Positions 45,109 through 57,019 of a stretch of 64,000 nucleotides of DNA are shown piece by piece. The stretch lies in contig NZ_AP025944.1 of assembly GCF_024349685.1 (NCBI RefSeq), positions 4,346,001 through 4,410,000 on the forward strand, written 5' to 3'. The translations under genes were made by a program, and so were the position numbers. A model generated the notes under the pieces. That model was not told the DNA's origin, did no database searches, and saw only the letters and a program-made list of their open reading frames with translations. Source of the stretch: Pseudomonas sp. LRP2-20. GTDB lineage: Bacteria; Pseudomonadota; Gammaproteobacteria; Pseudomonadales; Pseudomonadaceae. The stretch's first letter is position 1; every line of letters starts with the position of its first letter.

Positions 45109-45879
45109 TCAGGTGTAGATCATCTTGCGGGTCATGCCGCCGTCGACAACGAACTCCTGGCCCGTGACGAACCCGGCCTGGCGCGACAGCAACCAGGCAA
45201 CCATGGCCGCCACATCTTCCACGGTCCCCACCCTGCCCGTCGGATGCTGGGCATGGTCGGCATCGGTCAATGGCTCGGCACGGCGCTGGGACGGATCACG
45301 GGCATCGATCCAGCCCGGGCTCACCGCATTGACGCGGATCTCCGGGCCCAGGCTCATGGCCAGGGCGTGGGTCAAGGCCACCAGGCCACCCTTGCTCGCC
45401 GCATAGGCCTCGGTGTCCGGCTCGGATTGCCGGGCACGGGTCGAGGTCAAGTTGACGATTGCACCATTGTGCGCGCGCAGGTACGGCGCACAATGCTTGG
45501 CCAGCAGCATGGGGCCATTGAGATTGACCGCCAGCACCCGATTCCACTGTGCCAGGCTCAGGCTTTCGAGGGTCTGGTTGTGCGGGTTGGCGATCGCCGC
45601 GTTGCACACCAGGGCATCCAGGCGCCCGAACTGGCCGAGCACTTCGGACACCCCGGCACTGACCTGGGCCTCATCGGCCACGTCCATGGTGATGAACCAG
45701 GCGTTTTCGCCCAGGGCCTTGGCCACCTTGGCACCGCGCTGGCGGTCGAGGTCGCTGAGTACCACTTGCCAACCTTCGCAGATCAACCAGGCGGCAATGC
45801 CCAGGCCGATGCCGCGGGCGGCACCGGTGACCAGGGCAACCCGGCCGTTATGGCCTGGCGCACCGCCGCGGATTTCCAT
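45109..45879 (-). CDS. SDR family oxidoreductase
   Basis: About 256 residues from the ATG that overlaps the metZ stop (ATGA); a GTG one codon earlier is the alternative. It is a classical short-chain dehydrogenase: cofactor motif TGAARGIG near residue 20, NAAIAN near 92, and the catalytic Tyr and Lys in EAYAASKGG near 158-166 with Ser in NLTSTRA. The C-terminus [19 protein letters not shown] is typical. The substrate is unknown. The same pairing with metZ and purF occurs in other pseudomonads. A terminator follows directly. Confidence 0.92.
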   Translation of the reverse strand: MEIRGGAPGHNGRVALVTGAARGIGLGIAAWLICEGWQVVLSDLDRQRGAKVAKALGENAWFITMDVADEAQVSAGVSEVLGQFGRLDALVCNAAIANPHNQTLESLSLAQWNRVLAVNLNGPMLLAKHCAPYLRAHNGAIVNLTSTRARQSEPDTEAYAASKGGLVALTHALAMSLGPEIRVNAVSPGWIDARDPSQRRAEPLTDADHAQHPTGRVGTVEDVAAMVAWLLSRQAGFVTGQEFVVDGGMTRKMIYT

Positions 45880-47090
45880 CACAGCACCGCCAACCCACGG
45901 GCGAGGTCCGCCTGCAGGTCAGCCACGTCTTCCAGGCCCACGGCAACCCGGATCAGGCTGTCGCGAATGCCCGCCGCTTCACGCTCCTGCGGCGTCAGGC
46001 GGCCGTGGGAGGTGGTGGCCGGGTGGGCGATGGTGGTCTTGCTGTCGCCAAGGTTGGTGGTGATCGAAATCACCCGGGTCGCATCGATGAAGCGCCAGGC
46101 GCCTGCTTTGCCACCCTTGACCTCGAAGCTGACCACCGCGCCGAAGCCGCTCATCTGGCGCTTGGCCAGCTCGTGCTGCGGGTGGCTTGGCAGGCCGGCG
46201 TAATGCACCTTCTCCACACCGTCCTGCTGCTCCAGCCATTCGGCCAGGCGCTGGGCGCTCTCGCAATGCGCACGCATGCGCAGCTTGAGGGTTTCCAGGC
46301 CCTTGGTGAAGATCCAGGCGTTGAACGGGCTGAGGGTCGGCCCCGCAGTACGCAGGAAGCCCACCACTTCTTTCATCTGCTCGGCGCGGCCGGCGACCAC
46401 GCCACCCATGCAACGGCCCTGGCCGTCGATGAACTTGGTGGCTGAGTGGAACACGATGTCGGCACCCAGCTTGAGCGGCTGCTGCAAGGCCGGCGTGCTG
46501 AAGCAGTTGTCTACCACCAGCATGGCGCCACGGGCGTGGGCAATTTCAGCCAGCGCAGTGATGTCGACCAGTTCGGCGAGCGGGTTTGAAGGCGATTCGA
46601 CGATCAGCAGCTTGGTGTTGTCCTTGATGGCCTTTTCCCAGCCAGTGAGATCGACCAGTGGCACGTAGTCCACCTGCACACCAAAGCGCTTGAAGTACTT
46701 CTCGAACAGGCTGATGGTCGAGCCGAACACGCTCTGCGACACCAGCACATGGTCGCCGGCACTGCACAGCGACATCACCACGGCAAGGATCGCCGCCATG
46801 CCGGTGGAAGTGGCCACGGCCTGCTCGGCACCTTCCATGGCCGCCAGGCGCTCTTCGAACGCACGCACGGACGGGTTGGTGTAGCGCGAATAGACGTTGC
46901 CCGGCGTTTCGCCGGCAAAACGCGCAGCGGCATCGGCCGCCGTGCGGAACACATAGCTGGAGGTCAGGAACAGCGCTTCGCTGTGCTCGGCCTCCGGTGT
47001 ACGGTTTTGACCGGCGCGTACCGCCAGGGTGTCGAAACCGACACCCTCGAGGTCACTGTCCAGTCGCCCGGCATCCCATTGATCCGTCAT
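45879..47090 (-). CDS. metZ: O-succinylhomoserine sulfhydrylase
   Basis: A 403-residue PLP enzyme of the Cys/Met metabolism family that makes homocysteine from O-succinylhomoserine and sulfide. The N-terminus [20 protein letters not shown] is MetZ-like. Conserved blocks are [20 protein letters not shown] and the PLP lysine in [13 protein letters not shown] (near residue 210), with [20 protein letters not shown] near 345-365. Length is normal. It lies 15 bases after purF and overlaps the SDR gene. Confidence 0.95.
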   Translation of the reverse strand: MTDQWDAGRLDSDLEGVGFDTLAVRAGQNRTPEAEHSEALFLTSSYVFRTAADAAARFAGETPGNVYSRYTNPSVRAFEERLAAMEGAEQAVATSTGMAAILAVVMSLCSAGDHVLVSQSVFGSTISLFEKYFKRFGVQVDYVPLVDLTGWEKAIKDNTKLLIVESPSNPLAELVDITALAEIAHARGAMLVVDNCFSTPALQQPLKLGADIVFHSATKFIDGQGRCMGGVVAGRAEQMKEVVGFLRTAGPTLSPFNAWIFTKGLETLKLRMRAHCESAQRLAEWLEQQDGVEKVHYAGLPSHPQHELAKRQMSGFGAVVSFEVKGGKAGAWRFIDATRVISITTNLGDSKTTIAHPATTSHGRLTPQEREAAGIRDSLIRVAVGLEDVADLQADLARGLAVL

Positions 47091-47105
47091 GCCGTCGCTC
47101 CCAAA

Positions 47106-48611
47106 TCAGTTGTTGTAGAGGTCGATGATCGCGCTAACGGCCTGGTTCTTGACCTTGGCCAGGTCGTTACGGGCCTGTTCGATACGGTCAAGGTAGGCTT
47201 CGTCGATGTCACCGGTGACGTATTCACCGTTGAACACCGCGCAATCGAAGTGATCGATCTTGATCTTGCCGCCACCGACCGAATCGATCAGGTCAGGCAG
47301 GTCCTGGTAGACCAGCCAGTCGGCGCCGATCAACTCGGCCACCTGTTCGGTGGTACGGTTGTGGGCGATCAGTTCGTGAACACTCGGCATGTCGATGCCG
47401 TAGACGTTGGGGTAGCGCACCGCAGGGGCTGCGGAGCAGAAGTAGACGTTCTTGGCGCCAGCTTCGCGGGCCATCTGGATGATCTGCTTGCAGGTGGTGC
47501 CGCGCACGATCGAGTCATCGACCAGCATCACGTTCTTGCCGCGGAATTCCAGCTCGATGGCGTTGAGCTTCTGGCGCACCGATTTCTTCCGTGCAGCCTG
47601 GCCAGGCATGATGAAGGTACGGCCGATGTAACGGTTCTTGACGAAGCCTTCGCGGAACTTCACGCCCAGACGGTTGGCCAGCTCCAGCGCGGCAGTGCGG
47701 CTGGTGTCCGGGATCGGGATGACCACGTCGATATCGTGCTCCGGGCGCTCGCGCATGATCTTGTCGGCGAGTTTTTCACCCATGCGTAGACGGGCCTTGT
47801 ATACCGAGATACCGTCGATGATCGAGTCCGGGCGGGCCAGGTAGACGTGCTCGAAGATGCACGGCTGCAGCTTCGGCGCTTCGGCGCACTGCTTGGTGTA
47901 CAGCTGGCCTTCTTCGGTGATGTACACCGCTTCGCCCGGCGCCAGGTCGCGGATCAGGGTGAAGCCGAGTACGTCCAGAGCGACGCTTTCCGAGGCGATC
48001 ATGTATTCCACGCCTTCGTCGGTGTGCCGCTGGCCGAACACCACCGGGCGGATGCCGTTCGGATCACGGAAGCCGACGATGCCGTAACCGGTGATCATCG
48101 CGACCACTGCGTAGCCACCGACGCAACGGCTGTGCACGTGGGAAACCGCGGCGAACACGTCTTCTTCGGTCGGCTGCAGCTTGCCACGCACGGCCAGCTC
48201 GTGGGCGAACACGTTCAGCAGCACTTCCGAATCGGAATTGGTGTTGACGTGGCGCAGGTCGGACTCGTAGATCTCCTTGGCCAACTGCTCGACGTTGGTC
48301 AGGTTGCCGTTGTGCGCCAGGGTGATGCCGTACGGCGAGTTGACGTAGAACGGCTGGGCCTCGGCCGAGGTCGAGCTGCCCGCGGTCGGGTAGCGCACGT
48401 GGCCGATGCCGATGCTGCCAACCAGGCGCTGCATGTGGCGCTGCTGGAAGACGTCGCGCACCAGGCCATTATCCTTGCGCAGGAACAACCGGCCGTCGTG
48501 GCTGGTCACGATACCGGCAGCGTCCTGGCCGCGGTGCTGGAGGACCGTAAGCGCGTCATACAGCGCCTGATTGACGTTCGACTTACCGACGATACCGACG
48601 ATGCCACACAT
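47106..48611 (-). CDS. purF: Amidophosphoribosyltransferase
   Basis: 501 residues from the ATG that places the catalytic Cys at position 2 ([20 protein letters not shown]); three extra upstream codons are rejected for this reason. The glutaminase half carries HRGQDAAGI and AHNGNLTN. The phosphoribosyltransferase half has the PRPP loop [13 protein letters not shown] near 365. The enzyme commits PRPP to purine synthesis. The gene is followed by metZ after 15 bases and preceded by cvpA, the usual cvpA-purF pair. Confidence 0.97.
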   Translation of the reverse strand: MCGIVGIVGKSNVNQALYDALTVLQHRGQDAAGIVTSHDGRLFLRKDNGLVRDVFQQRHMQRLVGSIGIGHVRYPTAGSSTSAEAQPFYVNSPYGITLAHNGNLTNVEQLAKEIYESDLRHVNTNSDSEVLLNVFAHELAVRGKLQPTEEDVFAAVSHVHSRCVGGYAVVAMITGYGIVGFRDPNGIRPVVFGQRHTDEGVEYMIASESVALDVLGFTLIRDLAPGEAVYITEEGQLYTKQCAEAPKLQPCIFEHVYLARPDSIIDGISVYKARLRMGEKLADKIMRERPEHDIDVVIPIPDTSRTAALELANRLGVKFREGFVKNRYIGRTFIMPGQAARKKSVRQKLNAIELEFRGKNVMLVDDSIVRGTTCKQIIQMAREAGAKNVYFCSAAPAVRYPNVYGIDMPSVHELIAHNRTTEQVAELIGADWLVYQDLPDLIDSVGGGKIKIDHFDCAVFNGEYVTGDIDEAYLDRIEQARNDLAKVKNQAVSAIIDLYNN

Positions 48612-48653
48612 GCGACGCAACCCCTACTTTGATGAAACTTGAACGAACAGCGC

Positions 48654-49211
48654 TCAGGGCTTTGCCGGCCCGAGCAACTGCTCCTTGAATGGAAGATCAG
48701 CCGGAGCGCTGATCACCCCACTGGAAGTCCACTGACCGGTGAAACCCAGGATCAGGTTTTTCGACCAGTCAGCGACCAATAGAAACTGTGGAATCAGACG
48801 TGATTCCTGCCACCAGGTGTCTTGTTGCACCGGCCCCAGGCTGAGCAGCCCAACGGCCACCACCACCAGCAAGGCTCCGCGCGCGGCGCCAAAGGCCATG
48901 CCGAGGAAACGATCGGTGCCGGACAGCCCGGTCACGCGGATCAGCTCGCCGATGAGGAAGTTGAGCATGGCCCCCACCAGCAGGGTGGCGACGAAAAGAA
49001 TGGCGCAGCCGGCGATGATGCGCATCGACGGCGTCTGGATATAGCTCTCAAGGTACACCGAAAGCGACCCACCGAACATCCAGGCGACCGCCCCTGCAAC
49101 GATCCAGATGAGCAGGGACAAGGCTTCCTTGACGAAGCCGCGCTTGAGACTGATCAGTGTGGAGACGGCGATGATCGCGATGATCGCCCAATCAACCAGG
49201 GTAAAGGCCAC
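48654..49211 (-). CDS. cvpA: CvpA family membrane protein
   Basis: A 185-residue protein with four hydrophobic segments, starting FTLVDWAIIAIIAVSTLISL followed by KRGFVKEALSL, the CvpA signature. A conserved middle block is GLSGTDRFLGMAFGAARGAL. CvpA is named for colicin V production in E. coli and contributes to envelope homeostasis; it is usually upstream of purF, as here (42 bases). Confidence 0.93.
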   Translation of the reverse strand: MAFTLVDWAIIAIIAVSTLISLKRGFVKEALSLLIWIVAGAVAWMFGGSLSVYLESYIQTPSMRIIAGCAILFVATLLVGAMLNFLIGELIRVTGLSGTDRFLGMAFGAARGALLVVVAVGLLSLGPVQQDTWWQESRLIPQFLLVADWSKNLILGFTGQWTSSGVISAPADLPFKEQLLGPAKP

Positions 49212-49340
49212 GGTGCTGCCTGCAGACGTTTGAGGCGGCGCATTTTATCAGAGCAAAAGGCCGGGAGTAAGCGGAATGTCAGGTGGATCGGCGGGTCAGG
49301 TTTTCAGGCCTGCGCCGCCCCCCTGTAGGAGCGGCCGTGC

Positions 49341-50027
49341 TCAGCCTTTTTCAGGCTGGAATCGCGTCACGAAGCCATTGAGCTTCTGCTGGCGGTTGAT
49401 CACGTCTTTCAGCTTGTCAGCCTCGGCGCGCTCGATCAGCGGCCCGACATACACCCGGTTCATGCCACCGGCTGAGCGGATATAGGCGTTGTAGCCCTGG
49501 CTGCGCAGGGTCTTCTGCAGGTTCTCGGCGCCGGCCCGGCTGGACAGGCTGGCCAGCTGGATCGACCAGCTCACCGGCAAGCCATTGACGTCAATCTTCG
49601 ACGGCGCAGGCGCAGTCGCCACCGGCGTTGCTACCTTGGCAGCTGGCGCTGGCGCTGGCACAGGCGTCTGCGGCTTGGGCTGGGCCTGCACCTGCGCCTG
49701 CACTTGGGTCTGGGGCTGGGGCTGGGGCTGAGTCTGCGGCGACGGCGTGATCGGCTGGCTCGGCGCCCTCACCGGTGCCGTGGACTCGTTGACCACCACC
49801 GGCGACGGCTCTGGTGCCTCCGGCAGCGGCTGCGGCTCAGGTACTGCCACCGGTTCCACCTTGACTTCCGGCAGGTTCGGCATGGCAGGCGCCTGCGGGG
49901 CGTCGACACGCACCGTGCGCATTTCGTCCTGGCGGGTGAACAGCATCGGCAGGAAGATCACCGCCAGCGCCACCAGCACCAAAGCACCTACCATGCGCTG
50001 TTTCATCCCTTTGTCCAGCACTGCCAT
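49341..50027 (-). CDS. dedD: SPOR-domain cell division protein, DedD-like
   Basis: A 228-residue bitopic protein with a short cytoplasmic tail, one membrane helix (about residues 12-29, MVGALVLVALAVIFLPML), a long Pro/Gln/Ala-rich periplasmic linker (about 40-150) and a C-terminal SPOR domain (about 150-225, with SWSIQLASLSSRAGAENLQK and RVYVGPL). SPOR domains bind denuded peptidoglycan at the septum. It lies 4 bases after folC and before cvpA, the standard position of this gene. Confidence 0.92.
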   Translation of the reverse strand: MAVLDKGMKQRMVGALVLVALAVIFLPMLFTRQDEMRTVRVDAPQAPAMPNLPEVKVEPVAVPEPQPLPEAPEPSPVVVNESTAPVRAPSQPITPSPQTQPQPQPQTQVQAQVQAQPKPQTPVPAPAPAAKVATPVATAPAPSKIDVNGLPVSWSIQLASLSSRAGAENLQKTLRSQGYNAYIRSAGGMNRVYVGPLIERAEADKLKDVINRQQKLNGFVTRFQPEKG

Positions 50028-50031
50028 CTAG

Positions 50032-51317
50032 TCACCCCTCCAGGGCCTGCCGCTCCAGCCATTCCAGGGCTTCGGCGACACAGAAAAACGAACCGAACAG
50101 CAGAATCTGGTCATCTGCCGTCGCCTGTGCGCATTGCCCCTCAAGGGCCGCGTCGACACTGGCGTAAGACTTCACCGCAGCGCCGTGGTTCGTCAAGGCA
50201 GCAGCCAATTCGGCAGCCGGACGGCTGCGTGGCGTGTGCAGTGGCGCAACCGCCCACTCATCGACCAGCTCGTGCAGCGGCGCGATGACACCCTGCAGAT
50301 CCTTGTCGGCGAGCAAGCCGAACACCGCCAGGCGACGACCTTTCAGCGGGCGTGCGGCCAGACGCCGGGCCAGATACTCGGCAGCATGCGGGTTGTGCCC
50401 GACATCCAGCAGCAGCTCCACCGCCCTGCCATGCCAGGTCAACTGGCGACGATCGAGGCGCCCGGTAATGCGGGTGTCGAGCAAAGCCTGGCGGATCTGT
50501 CCGCCATCCCACGGCAAGCCCATCAGCAGGTAGGCCTGCAGGGCCAGGGTGGCGTTCTCCATCGGCAGATCGAGCAGCGGCAGGCCATGCAACTCGACTG
50601 GCTTGCCGTCTGCCGTGACCCCGCGCCAATCCCAGCCTCCGTCACCGCTTGCCAGGTCGAAATCACGGCCACGCAGGAACAGCGGCGCAGCCAGTTCGGC
50701 GGCCTTGTCCAGTAGCGGCCGAGGGGGATCGAGATCACCGCACAGCGCCGGCTTGCCCGCTCGGAAGATGCCGGCCTTCTCGAAGGCCACCAGCTCGCGG
50801 GTATCGCCCAGGTAGTCGACATGATCGACGCCGATGCTGGTCACCAGCGCCAGGTCGGCATCCACCACGTTCACGGTGTCCAGGCGGCCACCGAGGCCCA
50901 CTTCGAGCACCACGGCATCCAGCTGCGACTGGTAGAACAACCAGAACGCCGCCAGCGTGCCCATTTCGAAGTAGGTCAGGGAAATTTCGCCCCGCGCCGC
51001 CTCGACGGCGGCAAAGGCTTCGCACAGGCGCTCATCGCTGGCTTCCTGGCCATCGATCAGTACCCGTTCGTTGTAGCGCAGCAGGTGGGGCGAGCTGTAC
51101 ACGCCCACCCTCAGCCCCTGGGCGCGCAACAGCGAGGCCACGAAGGCGCAGGTCGAGCCCTTGCCGTTGGTGCCAGTCACCGTTACCACGCGTGGCGCCA
51201 GCTTGCCCAGCGCCAGCCGGGCAAGCACCTTCTGCGACCGTTCCAGGCCCATGTCGATGGCCGAGGGGTGCAGCTGCTCGAGGTAGGCGAGCCACTCGCC
51301 CAGGGATCGTTGTTTCA

Positions 51318-51318
<1 letters not shown>
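50032..51318 (-). CDS. folC: Dihydrofolate synthase/folylpolyglutamate synthase
   Basis: About 428 residues. The ATG overlaps the accD stop (ATGA); a GTG one codon upstream is less likely. Mur-ligase-type ATP loop VTVTGTNGKGSTCAF lies near residues 47-60, and SSPHLLRYNERVLIDG and VLEVGLGGRLDTVNVVD follow. The enzyme adds glutamate to dihydropteroate and extends folate polyglutamates. The accD-folC-dedD-cvpA-purF order is conserved across gammaproteobacteria. Confidence 0.96.
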
Positions 51319-52211
<893 letters not shown>

Positions 52212-52433
52212 GCTTTCTTTCTCCAGTATTGGCGGACGGGGACCGGACTGGCCGGCCATGCCCTGCCCTTGAGCTCAAATTCTTCTATGAAACGATGACG
52301 GCCCGGCCACAAGGGCTACCCGCGTACCGCGCCATCTTCAATCTGTCGTTTGGCCATGCGGCATGCCGCCGGCCGCCCCGCAGGGCTGCGAAACCTATGG
52401 ACGATGGCGCGCCGCCAGCCGTCACATCTGCTG

Positions 52434-53054
52434 TCACGCCTGTTTCACCGCACGCATGAAGGCTTCGATTTTCGCCGCATCCTTGATGCCCTTGGCCTGC
52501 TCCACACCGCCACTGACATCCACCGCATACGGCCGCACCTGGGCGATCGCCTGGCCGACGTTGGCGGCTGACAGCCCGCCGGCGAGGATGATCGGCTTGC
52601 TCAGCCGCGCCGGTACCAGCGACCAGTCGAAGGCCTCGCCGGTACCGCCAGGCACACCGGCCACGTAGGTGTCGAGGAGAATGCCGCGGGCGCCGGCATA
52701 GTGCTGGCAGGCCGCTTCCAGGTCATCGCCCGGGCGCACCCGCAGGGCCTTGATCCAGGGGCGGTGATAGCCTTCGCAATCGGCTGGGGTTTCGTCGCCG
52801 TGGAACTGTAGCAGGTCCAGCGGCACCACCTCGAGTATCTCGTTCAGCTCGCAACGCGAGGCATTGACGAACAGCCCGACCGTGGTCACGAACGGTGGCA
52901 GCTCGGCAATGATCGCCCGTGCCTGGCGCACGTCCACGGCACGCGGGCTTTTGGCATAGAAGACGAAACCGATGGCATCGGCCCCCGCCTCGGCGGCGGC
53001 CAGCGCGTCTTCGATGCGGGTAATCCCGCAGATCTTGCTGCGAACGTTGCTCAT
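52434..53054 (-). CDS. trpF: Phosphoribosylanthranilate isomerase
   Basis: 206 residues from the ATG at 53054 ([20 protein letters not shown]); fifteen extra codons upstream are rejected. The catalytic Cys is in KICGIT near residue 9 and the catalytic Asp in [14 protein letters not shown] near 130. [17 protein letters not shown] and [15 protein letters not shown] are the phosphate-binding ends of the TIM barrel. It catalyses the Amadori step of tryptophan synthesis. In Pseudomonas trpF is separate from the other trp genes and lies between truA and accD, as here. Confidence 0.96.
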   Translation of the reverse strand: MSNVRSKICGITRIEDALAAAEAGADAIGFVFYAKSPRAVDVRQARAIIAELPPFVTTVGLFVNASRCELNEILEVVPLDLLQFHGDETPADCEGYHRPWIKALRVRPGDDLEAACQHYAGARGILLDTYVAGVPGGTGEAFDWSLVPARLSKPIILAGGLSAANVGQAIAQVRPYAVDVSGGVEQAKGIKDAAKIEAFMRAVKQA

Positions 53055-53114
53055 GGACAGCAAACCTTGAGTGAGTGGTGAAAGGCCCGATGGTAGCAAA
53101 TGACTTCTGACGCG

Positions 53115-53969
53115 TCAGTCGGCCAGCGCTTCGTAACCGCTCAAAAAGTGTGGGCCGATGTAACGTTGCGGCAGCTGGAACTCTTCCGGGTACTCCACCT
53201 GCACCAGGTACAGGCCATAAGGGTGCGCAGTCACCCCGCCTTCGCGGCGGTTGCGCCCCTCCAGCACTTCACGGGCCCACTCCACCGGGCGCTCGCCGGC
53301 ACCGATGGTCATCAGCACCCCGGCGATGTTGCGCACCATGTGGTGCAGGAAGGCGGTGGCCCGCACATCCAGCACGATCATCTGCCCGTGACGGGTCACC
53401 CGCAGGTGATGGATGTGCTTGATCGGTGACTTGGCCTGGCACTGGCTGGCGCGAAAGGCGCTGAAGTCATGGGTGCCGAGCAGGTACTGGGCGGCCTGGG
53501 CCATGCGCTCGACATCCAGCGGGCGGTGGTTCCAGGTCACTTCCTCAGCCAGGTGCGCGGGACGGATCGGGTCGTTGTAGATCACATAGCGATAGCGCCG
53601 GGCACAGGCCTTGAAGCGCGCATGGAAGTCGGCCGGCATCGGCCGCGACCAGACCACACTGATGTCGTGGGGCAGGTTGAAATTGGTGCCCAGGGTCCAG
53701 GCGCGCTCGTCACGCACGGCGCGGGTGTCGAAATGCACGACCTGCCCGCAGCCGTGCACACCGGCATCGGTGCGCCCGGCGCAGATGACGCTGATCGGTT
53801 CATCGGCCACCTTCGACAGCGCCTGCTCGAGGGCCTGCTGGACGCTGGGCACGCCGCTGGCCTGGCGCTGCCAGCCGCGGTAGCGCGAGCCTTTGTATTC
53901 CACGCCCAGGGCAATGCGGGTGAAGCCTTCGGCGGCCGATTCGGTGGCGGCGGTGTCGATGATGTCCAA
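53115..53969 (-). CDS. truA: tRNA pseudouridine(38-40) synthase
   Basis: A 284-residue enzyme. The N-terminal LGVEYKGSRYRGWQRQ and the catalytic motif CAGRTDAGVHGCGQVVHF (Asp near residue 67) are diagnostic, with FLHHMVRNIAGVLMTIGAGE in the C-terminal half. It modifies uridines 38-40 in the anticodon stem of many tRNAs. It lies between fimV and trpF; a REP pair separates it from fimV. Confidence 0.96.
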   Translation of the reverse strand: MDIIDTAATESAAEGFTRIALGVEYKGSRYRGWQRQASGVPSVQQALEQALSKVADEPISVICAGRTDAGVHGCGQVVHFDTRAVRDERAWTLGTNFNLPHDISVVWSRPMPADFHARFKACARRYRYVIYNDPIRPAHLAEEVTWNHRPLDVERMAQAAQYLLGTHDFSAFRASQCQAKSPIKHIHHLRVTRHGQMIVLDVRATAFLHHMVRNIAGVLMTIGAGERPVEWAREVLEGRNRREGGVTAHPYGLYLVQVEYPEEFQLPQRYIGPHFLSGYEALAD

Positions 53970-54079
53970 GAGCGTGAAACCTGTGGGTGATACGGAATGG
54001 CGGGGATTATAACGACAACGGCAGCCCTATAGGGCTGTGATGGCACGGGCTTATCACCTTCCTCAGGCGTACGCCGTAC

Positions 54080-54196
54080 TTGTGGGAGCCGCGCTTGCCG
54101 GCGATGGACCGCAAAGCGGCCCCACGATTTCAAGGTTGCTGCATAAATTGCCGGGGCCGCTTCGCGGCCCATCGCCGGCAAGCGCGGCTCCCACAA
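54080..54196. repeat. REP inverted pair (GCCGGCAAGCGCGGC type)
   Basis: Here the two units point tail-to-tail relative to the pairs at 25541 and 38576: the GTGGGAGCC ends are outermost and the GGGGCCGC flanks lie inside. It fills the gap between the 3' end of fimV and truA. The rest of that gap (53970-54229) holds nothing recognisable. Confidence 0.9.
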
Positions 54197-54229
54197 TGAC
54201 CGAGCTGGAGCCAATTTCGGCTCCAGCGT

Positions 54230-56947
54230 TCAGACCAGACGCGAGAGCATCTCTTCGGCTTCCTGACGCTGGCCGTCATCACCATCCTTGACCACTTCGT
54301 CGAGGATGTCGCGGGCACCCTGATGGTCGCCCATGTCGATGTAGGCGCGCGCCAGGTCGAGCTTGGTCGCGACTTCGTCGGCACCGGAGAAGAAGTCGAA
54401 GTCGAGGTCATCCAGCGGCTCGGGCTCGGCGGCAGCGTCTTCGGCGGTGAAGTGCGGCTCGAGCGATGGCGACTCCAGGCTCTGCGACAGCTTGTCGAGC
54501 TCGGCGTTGACGTCGCTCAGCTCCGAGGCAAAGCTCTTGGCCGCCGGCGAGTCGTCATCCAGCGACAGCGACAGGTCGAAGTCTTCCGGTAGTTCCAGCT
54601 CGGAAATCGGGTCGAACTCCGGGATGGCATCGAAAGCTGCCAGTTCGGCGGCGACATCCACCGGTTCCTCTTCCGCTGCAACCGAGGCGGCCGGAGCTGC
54701 CGCTTCGCCACTGTCCAGATCGAACTCAGCCAGGTCGAAATCGGCCAGGTCGTCGACGCTCTGCGGCTCGGACTGGGCCTGGGCCAGCAAGGCTTCGAAA
54801 TCAGCATCGGCATCGGTTTGCGGCTCGACGACCGCCGGTTCGGCGACTGCCTGTGCTTCGGCCAACTGCACCTCATCCAGCATCGGTGGCTCGAGTTGAT
54901 CTTCCACCGACAGATCATCCGCCGGCAGATCATCACCCAGGCTCAGGTCAAAAGCGCTGTCCAGGTCATTGTCGTCAAGCACCGAGGTCTCGGTGAAGGC
55001 CTCGGCGGCGGCTTCGAGCTCTGGCTCGGATTCAGGCGCTGGCGCTGGCTCGACGAGCGCTTGCGGCTCAGGCCCAGGTTCTGCTTCAACTACAGCGGGT
55101 TCTTGCGGCTGTTCCTGGAGCAACTCCTGAACATACTGCTCGTCCATTTCGGCGGCCAGCGCCGCAGCCCCCACACCAACGGCAGCAAGACCCAGCATGG
55201 CCGGGTAGCGCTCCTTGAGGCTGTTGACCTGCGCCGTGTTCGCTTCGCTGCCAGGCAGCTTGCGCTCCTGCTCGACAAAGGCGCTGTGGTCGCCCTGACG
55301 GGCATAGACGTCCATCAGCTTGAGGCGCAGGGTGTCATTTTCCGGCTGCGCCGCCACTGCCTTCTCCAGCAGGTCGGCCGCATGATTCAGGCGACCGCGC
55401 GACAGGCTCAGTTCGACTTCGGCCAGCAGCGCGGCATTCGGGTCCTGCACCGGCTCGGGCTCTGCAATCGGCGCCGCGGGCGTGGCGGCAGCCGGTTTTT
55501 CCGCCGCCACCGCAGCGGCGGCCGAGGCGGCCACCACGGCAGGCGAGAGGGTCACGCTCGGCGCAGACACTTCCAGCCCATCGAAGCTGCTCGGCGGCAG
55601 GTCGAGATCCGGGCTGCGCTCACCCTCCTCGGCCAGCGCGCGGGCCATGCGCAGGTGTTTTTCTGCCTCTTGCTGAGCCTTGCGCTTGCGCGCCAGCAGC
55701 AACAGCAGGAGCAACAGCACAAGGAACGCGGACCCGGCGATGAGGCCCAATACGACCGGGTTACCCAGCATTTCGTCCAGGGCACTTGGCTGCTGTTGCG
55801 CAGCCGCCTCCCCTTCAGCCGGTGCGGTATCGACCGCAGCCGGTGCTGGCGCGACCACAGGCGCAGCGTCGGCCGCTGGGGCCTGCGCAGGGGTCGGCTC
55901 GCCAGGCAGGGCGGCCGCAGCCGGCGCTTCAGGTGCCGCGGCCTGGGCTTCCAGGCGCGCCAACTGGTCGTTCTTGAGCTGGATCAGCTTCTGCAGCTTG
56001 TCCATCTGACTCTGCAGGTCAGCCACCCGGCTCTTCAGTTCGTCGTTGTCACGACGGCTGGTGTCCAGGCTCTCCTGGGCGACGGCCAGCTTGTCGTTGA
56101 TGGCCTTGGCGCTGTTGCCGCCCGCCTGGTTGCCGGGGCTTACCAGGCGCAGGTTATCGCCCTGGGCGATGCGCTCGGGCGCTGCGTCGGCGGCGCCGCG
56201 GCGGGTGGCATCCAGCTGACGCGCACGCGGCCCCAGGCGCCGGCCTTCACGCCAGGCCGCATACTGCTCGGCCACTTCACGAGTGGCTTCGCCTTGGGGG
56301 ATGTTCTGGATCTGCTGCTGGTCGGGCAGGCGCAGGACCTGGCCAACCTTCAGCTGGTTGATGTTGTTGCCGATGAAGGCATCCGGGTTGAGCGCCTGGA
56401 TGGCGATCATGGTCTGCTGCACCGAGCCACCGCCCTGGGTATTGCGGGCGGCGATCTGCCACAGGGTGTCGCGGCGCTTGGTGGTGTAGCTGCCTGCGCT
56501 GCTGGTGGCCGGGTTGACATTGGCTGCCGCGGGCTGCTGGCCCTGCGCCTTGGCCTGGTCGAGCAGCACGCTGTAGTCACGCAACAGGCGGCCTTGGGGC
56601 CACATCACCTGGACCAGGAACTTGACCACCGTGCCGGGCAGCGGCTGGCTGGAAGTGACTCGCAGCACGCTCTTGCCGTTGGGGTTGATCACCGGGGTGA
56701 AGGTCAGGTCTTCGAGGTAGCTCGGAAACGCCACCCCGGCCTTGCTGAACTCTTCCGGCGGCGCCAGGCTTGGCGCCACTTCGGCTGCGGTGAGGTCGCG
56801 CACGTCGAGCAGTTCGATCTCGGCATCCAGGGGCTGGTTCTGCGCCGACTTCAATGTCAGTTCACCCAACCCCAGGGCATTCGCCATGCCCGACGTCAGC
56901 GCAGACGCTGCCGCCATGGCCAGAACCAGTTTGCGAATTCGAAGCAT
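54230..56947 (-). CDS. fimV: FimV family polar hub protein
   Basis: A 905-residue protein. A signal peptide (LVLAMAAASALTSGMANA) is followed by the N-terminal FimV domain (LGLGELTLKSAQNQPLDAEI) and a LysM peptidoglycan-binding domain (about 150-210, RRDTLWQIAARNTQGG to VGQVLRLPD). A coiled-coil stretch (about 290-335) leads to one membrane helix (about 405-425). A long acidic cytoplasmic part has Ala/Glu-rich low complexity, and the C-terminus carries the FimV motif KLDLARAYIDMGDHQGARDI with a TPR-like fold. In P. aeruginosa FimV organises the cell pole for type IV pili and cyclic-AMP signalling. Its place between asd2 and truA is conserved. Confidence 0.95.
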   Translation of the reverse strand: MLRIRKLVLAMAAASALTSGMANALGLGELTLKSAQNQPLDAEIELLDVRDLTAAEVAPSLAPPEEFSKAGVAFPSYLEDLTFTPVINPNGKSVLRVTSSQPLPGTVVKFLVQVMWPQGRLLRDYSVLLDQAKAQGQQPAAANVNPATSSAGSYTTKRRDTLWQIAARNTQGGGSVQQTMIAIQALNPDAFIGNNINQLKVGQVLRLPDQQQIQNIPQGEATREVAEQYAAWREGRRLGPRARQLDATRRGAADAAPERIAQGDNLRLVSPGNQAGGNSAKAINDKLAVAQESLDTSRRDNDELKSRVADLQSQMDKLQKLIQLKNDQLARLEAQAAAPEAPAAAALPGEPTPAQAPAADAAPVVAPAPAAVDTAPAEGEAAAQQQPSALDEMLGNPVVLGLIAGSAFLVLLLLLLLLARKRKAQQEAEKHLRMARALAEEGERSPDLDLPPSSFDGLEVSAPSVTLSPAVVAASAAAAVAAEKPAAATPAAPIAEPEPVQDPNAALLAEVELSLSRGRLNHAADLLEKAVAAQPENDTLRLKLMDVYARQGDHSAFVEQERKLPGSEANTAQVNSLKERYPAMLGLAAVGVGAAALAAEMDEQYVQELLQEQPQEPAVVEAEPGPEPQALVEPAPAPESEPELEAAAEAFTETSVLDDNDLDSAFDLSLGDDLPADDLSVEDQLEPPMLDEVQLAEAQAVAEPAVVEPQTDADADFEALLAQAQSEPQSVDDLADFDLAEFDLDSGEAAAPAASVAAEEEPVDVAAELAAFDAIPEFDPISELELPEDFDLSLSLDDDSPAAKSFASELSDVNAELDKLSQSLESPSLEPHFTAEDAAAEPEPLDDLDFDFFSGADEVATKLDLARAYIDMGDHQGARDILDEVVKDGDDGQRQEAEEMLSRLV

Positions 56948-57019
56948 GACCTCTTCCCTTGTATGAATCGTCCCAAAAACCTGCGTGCGGCGCGGGACAA
57001 AAGTGCTCGCCAGTATCTT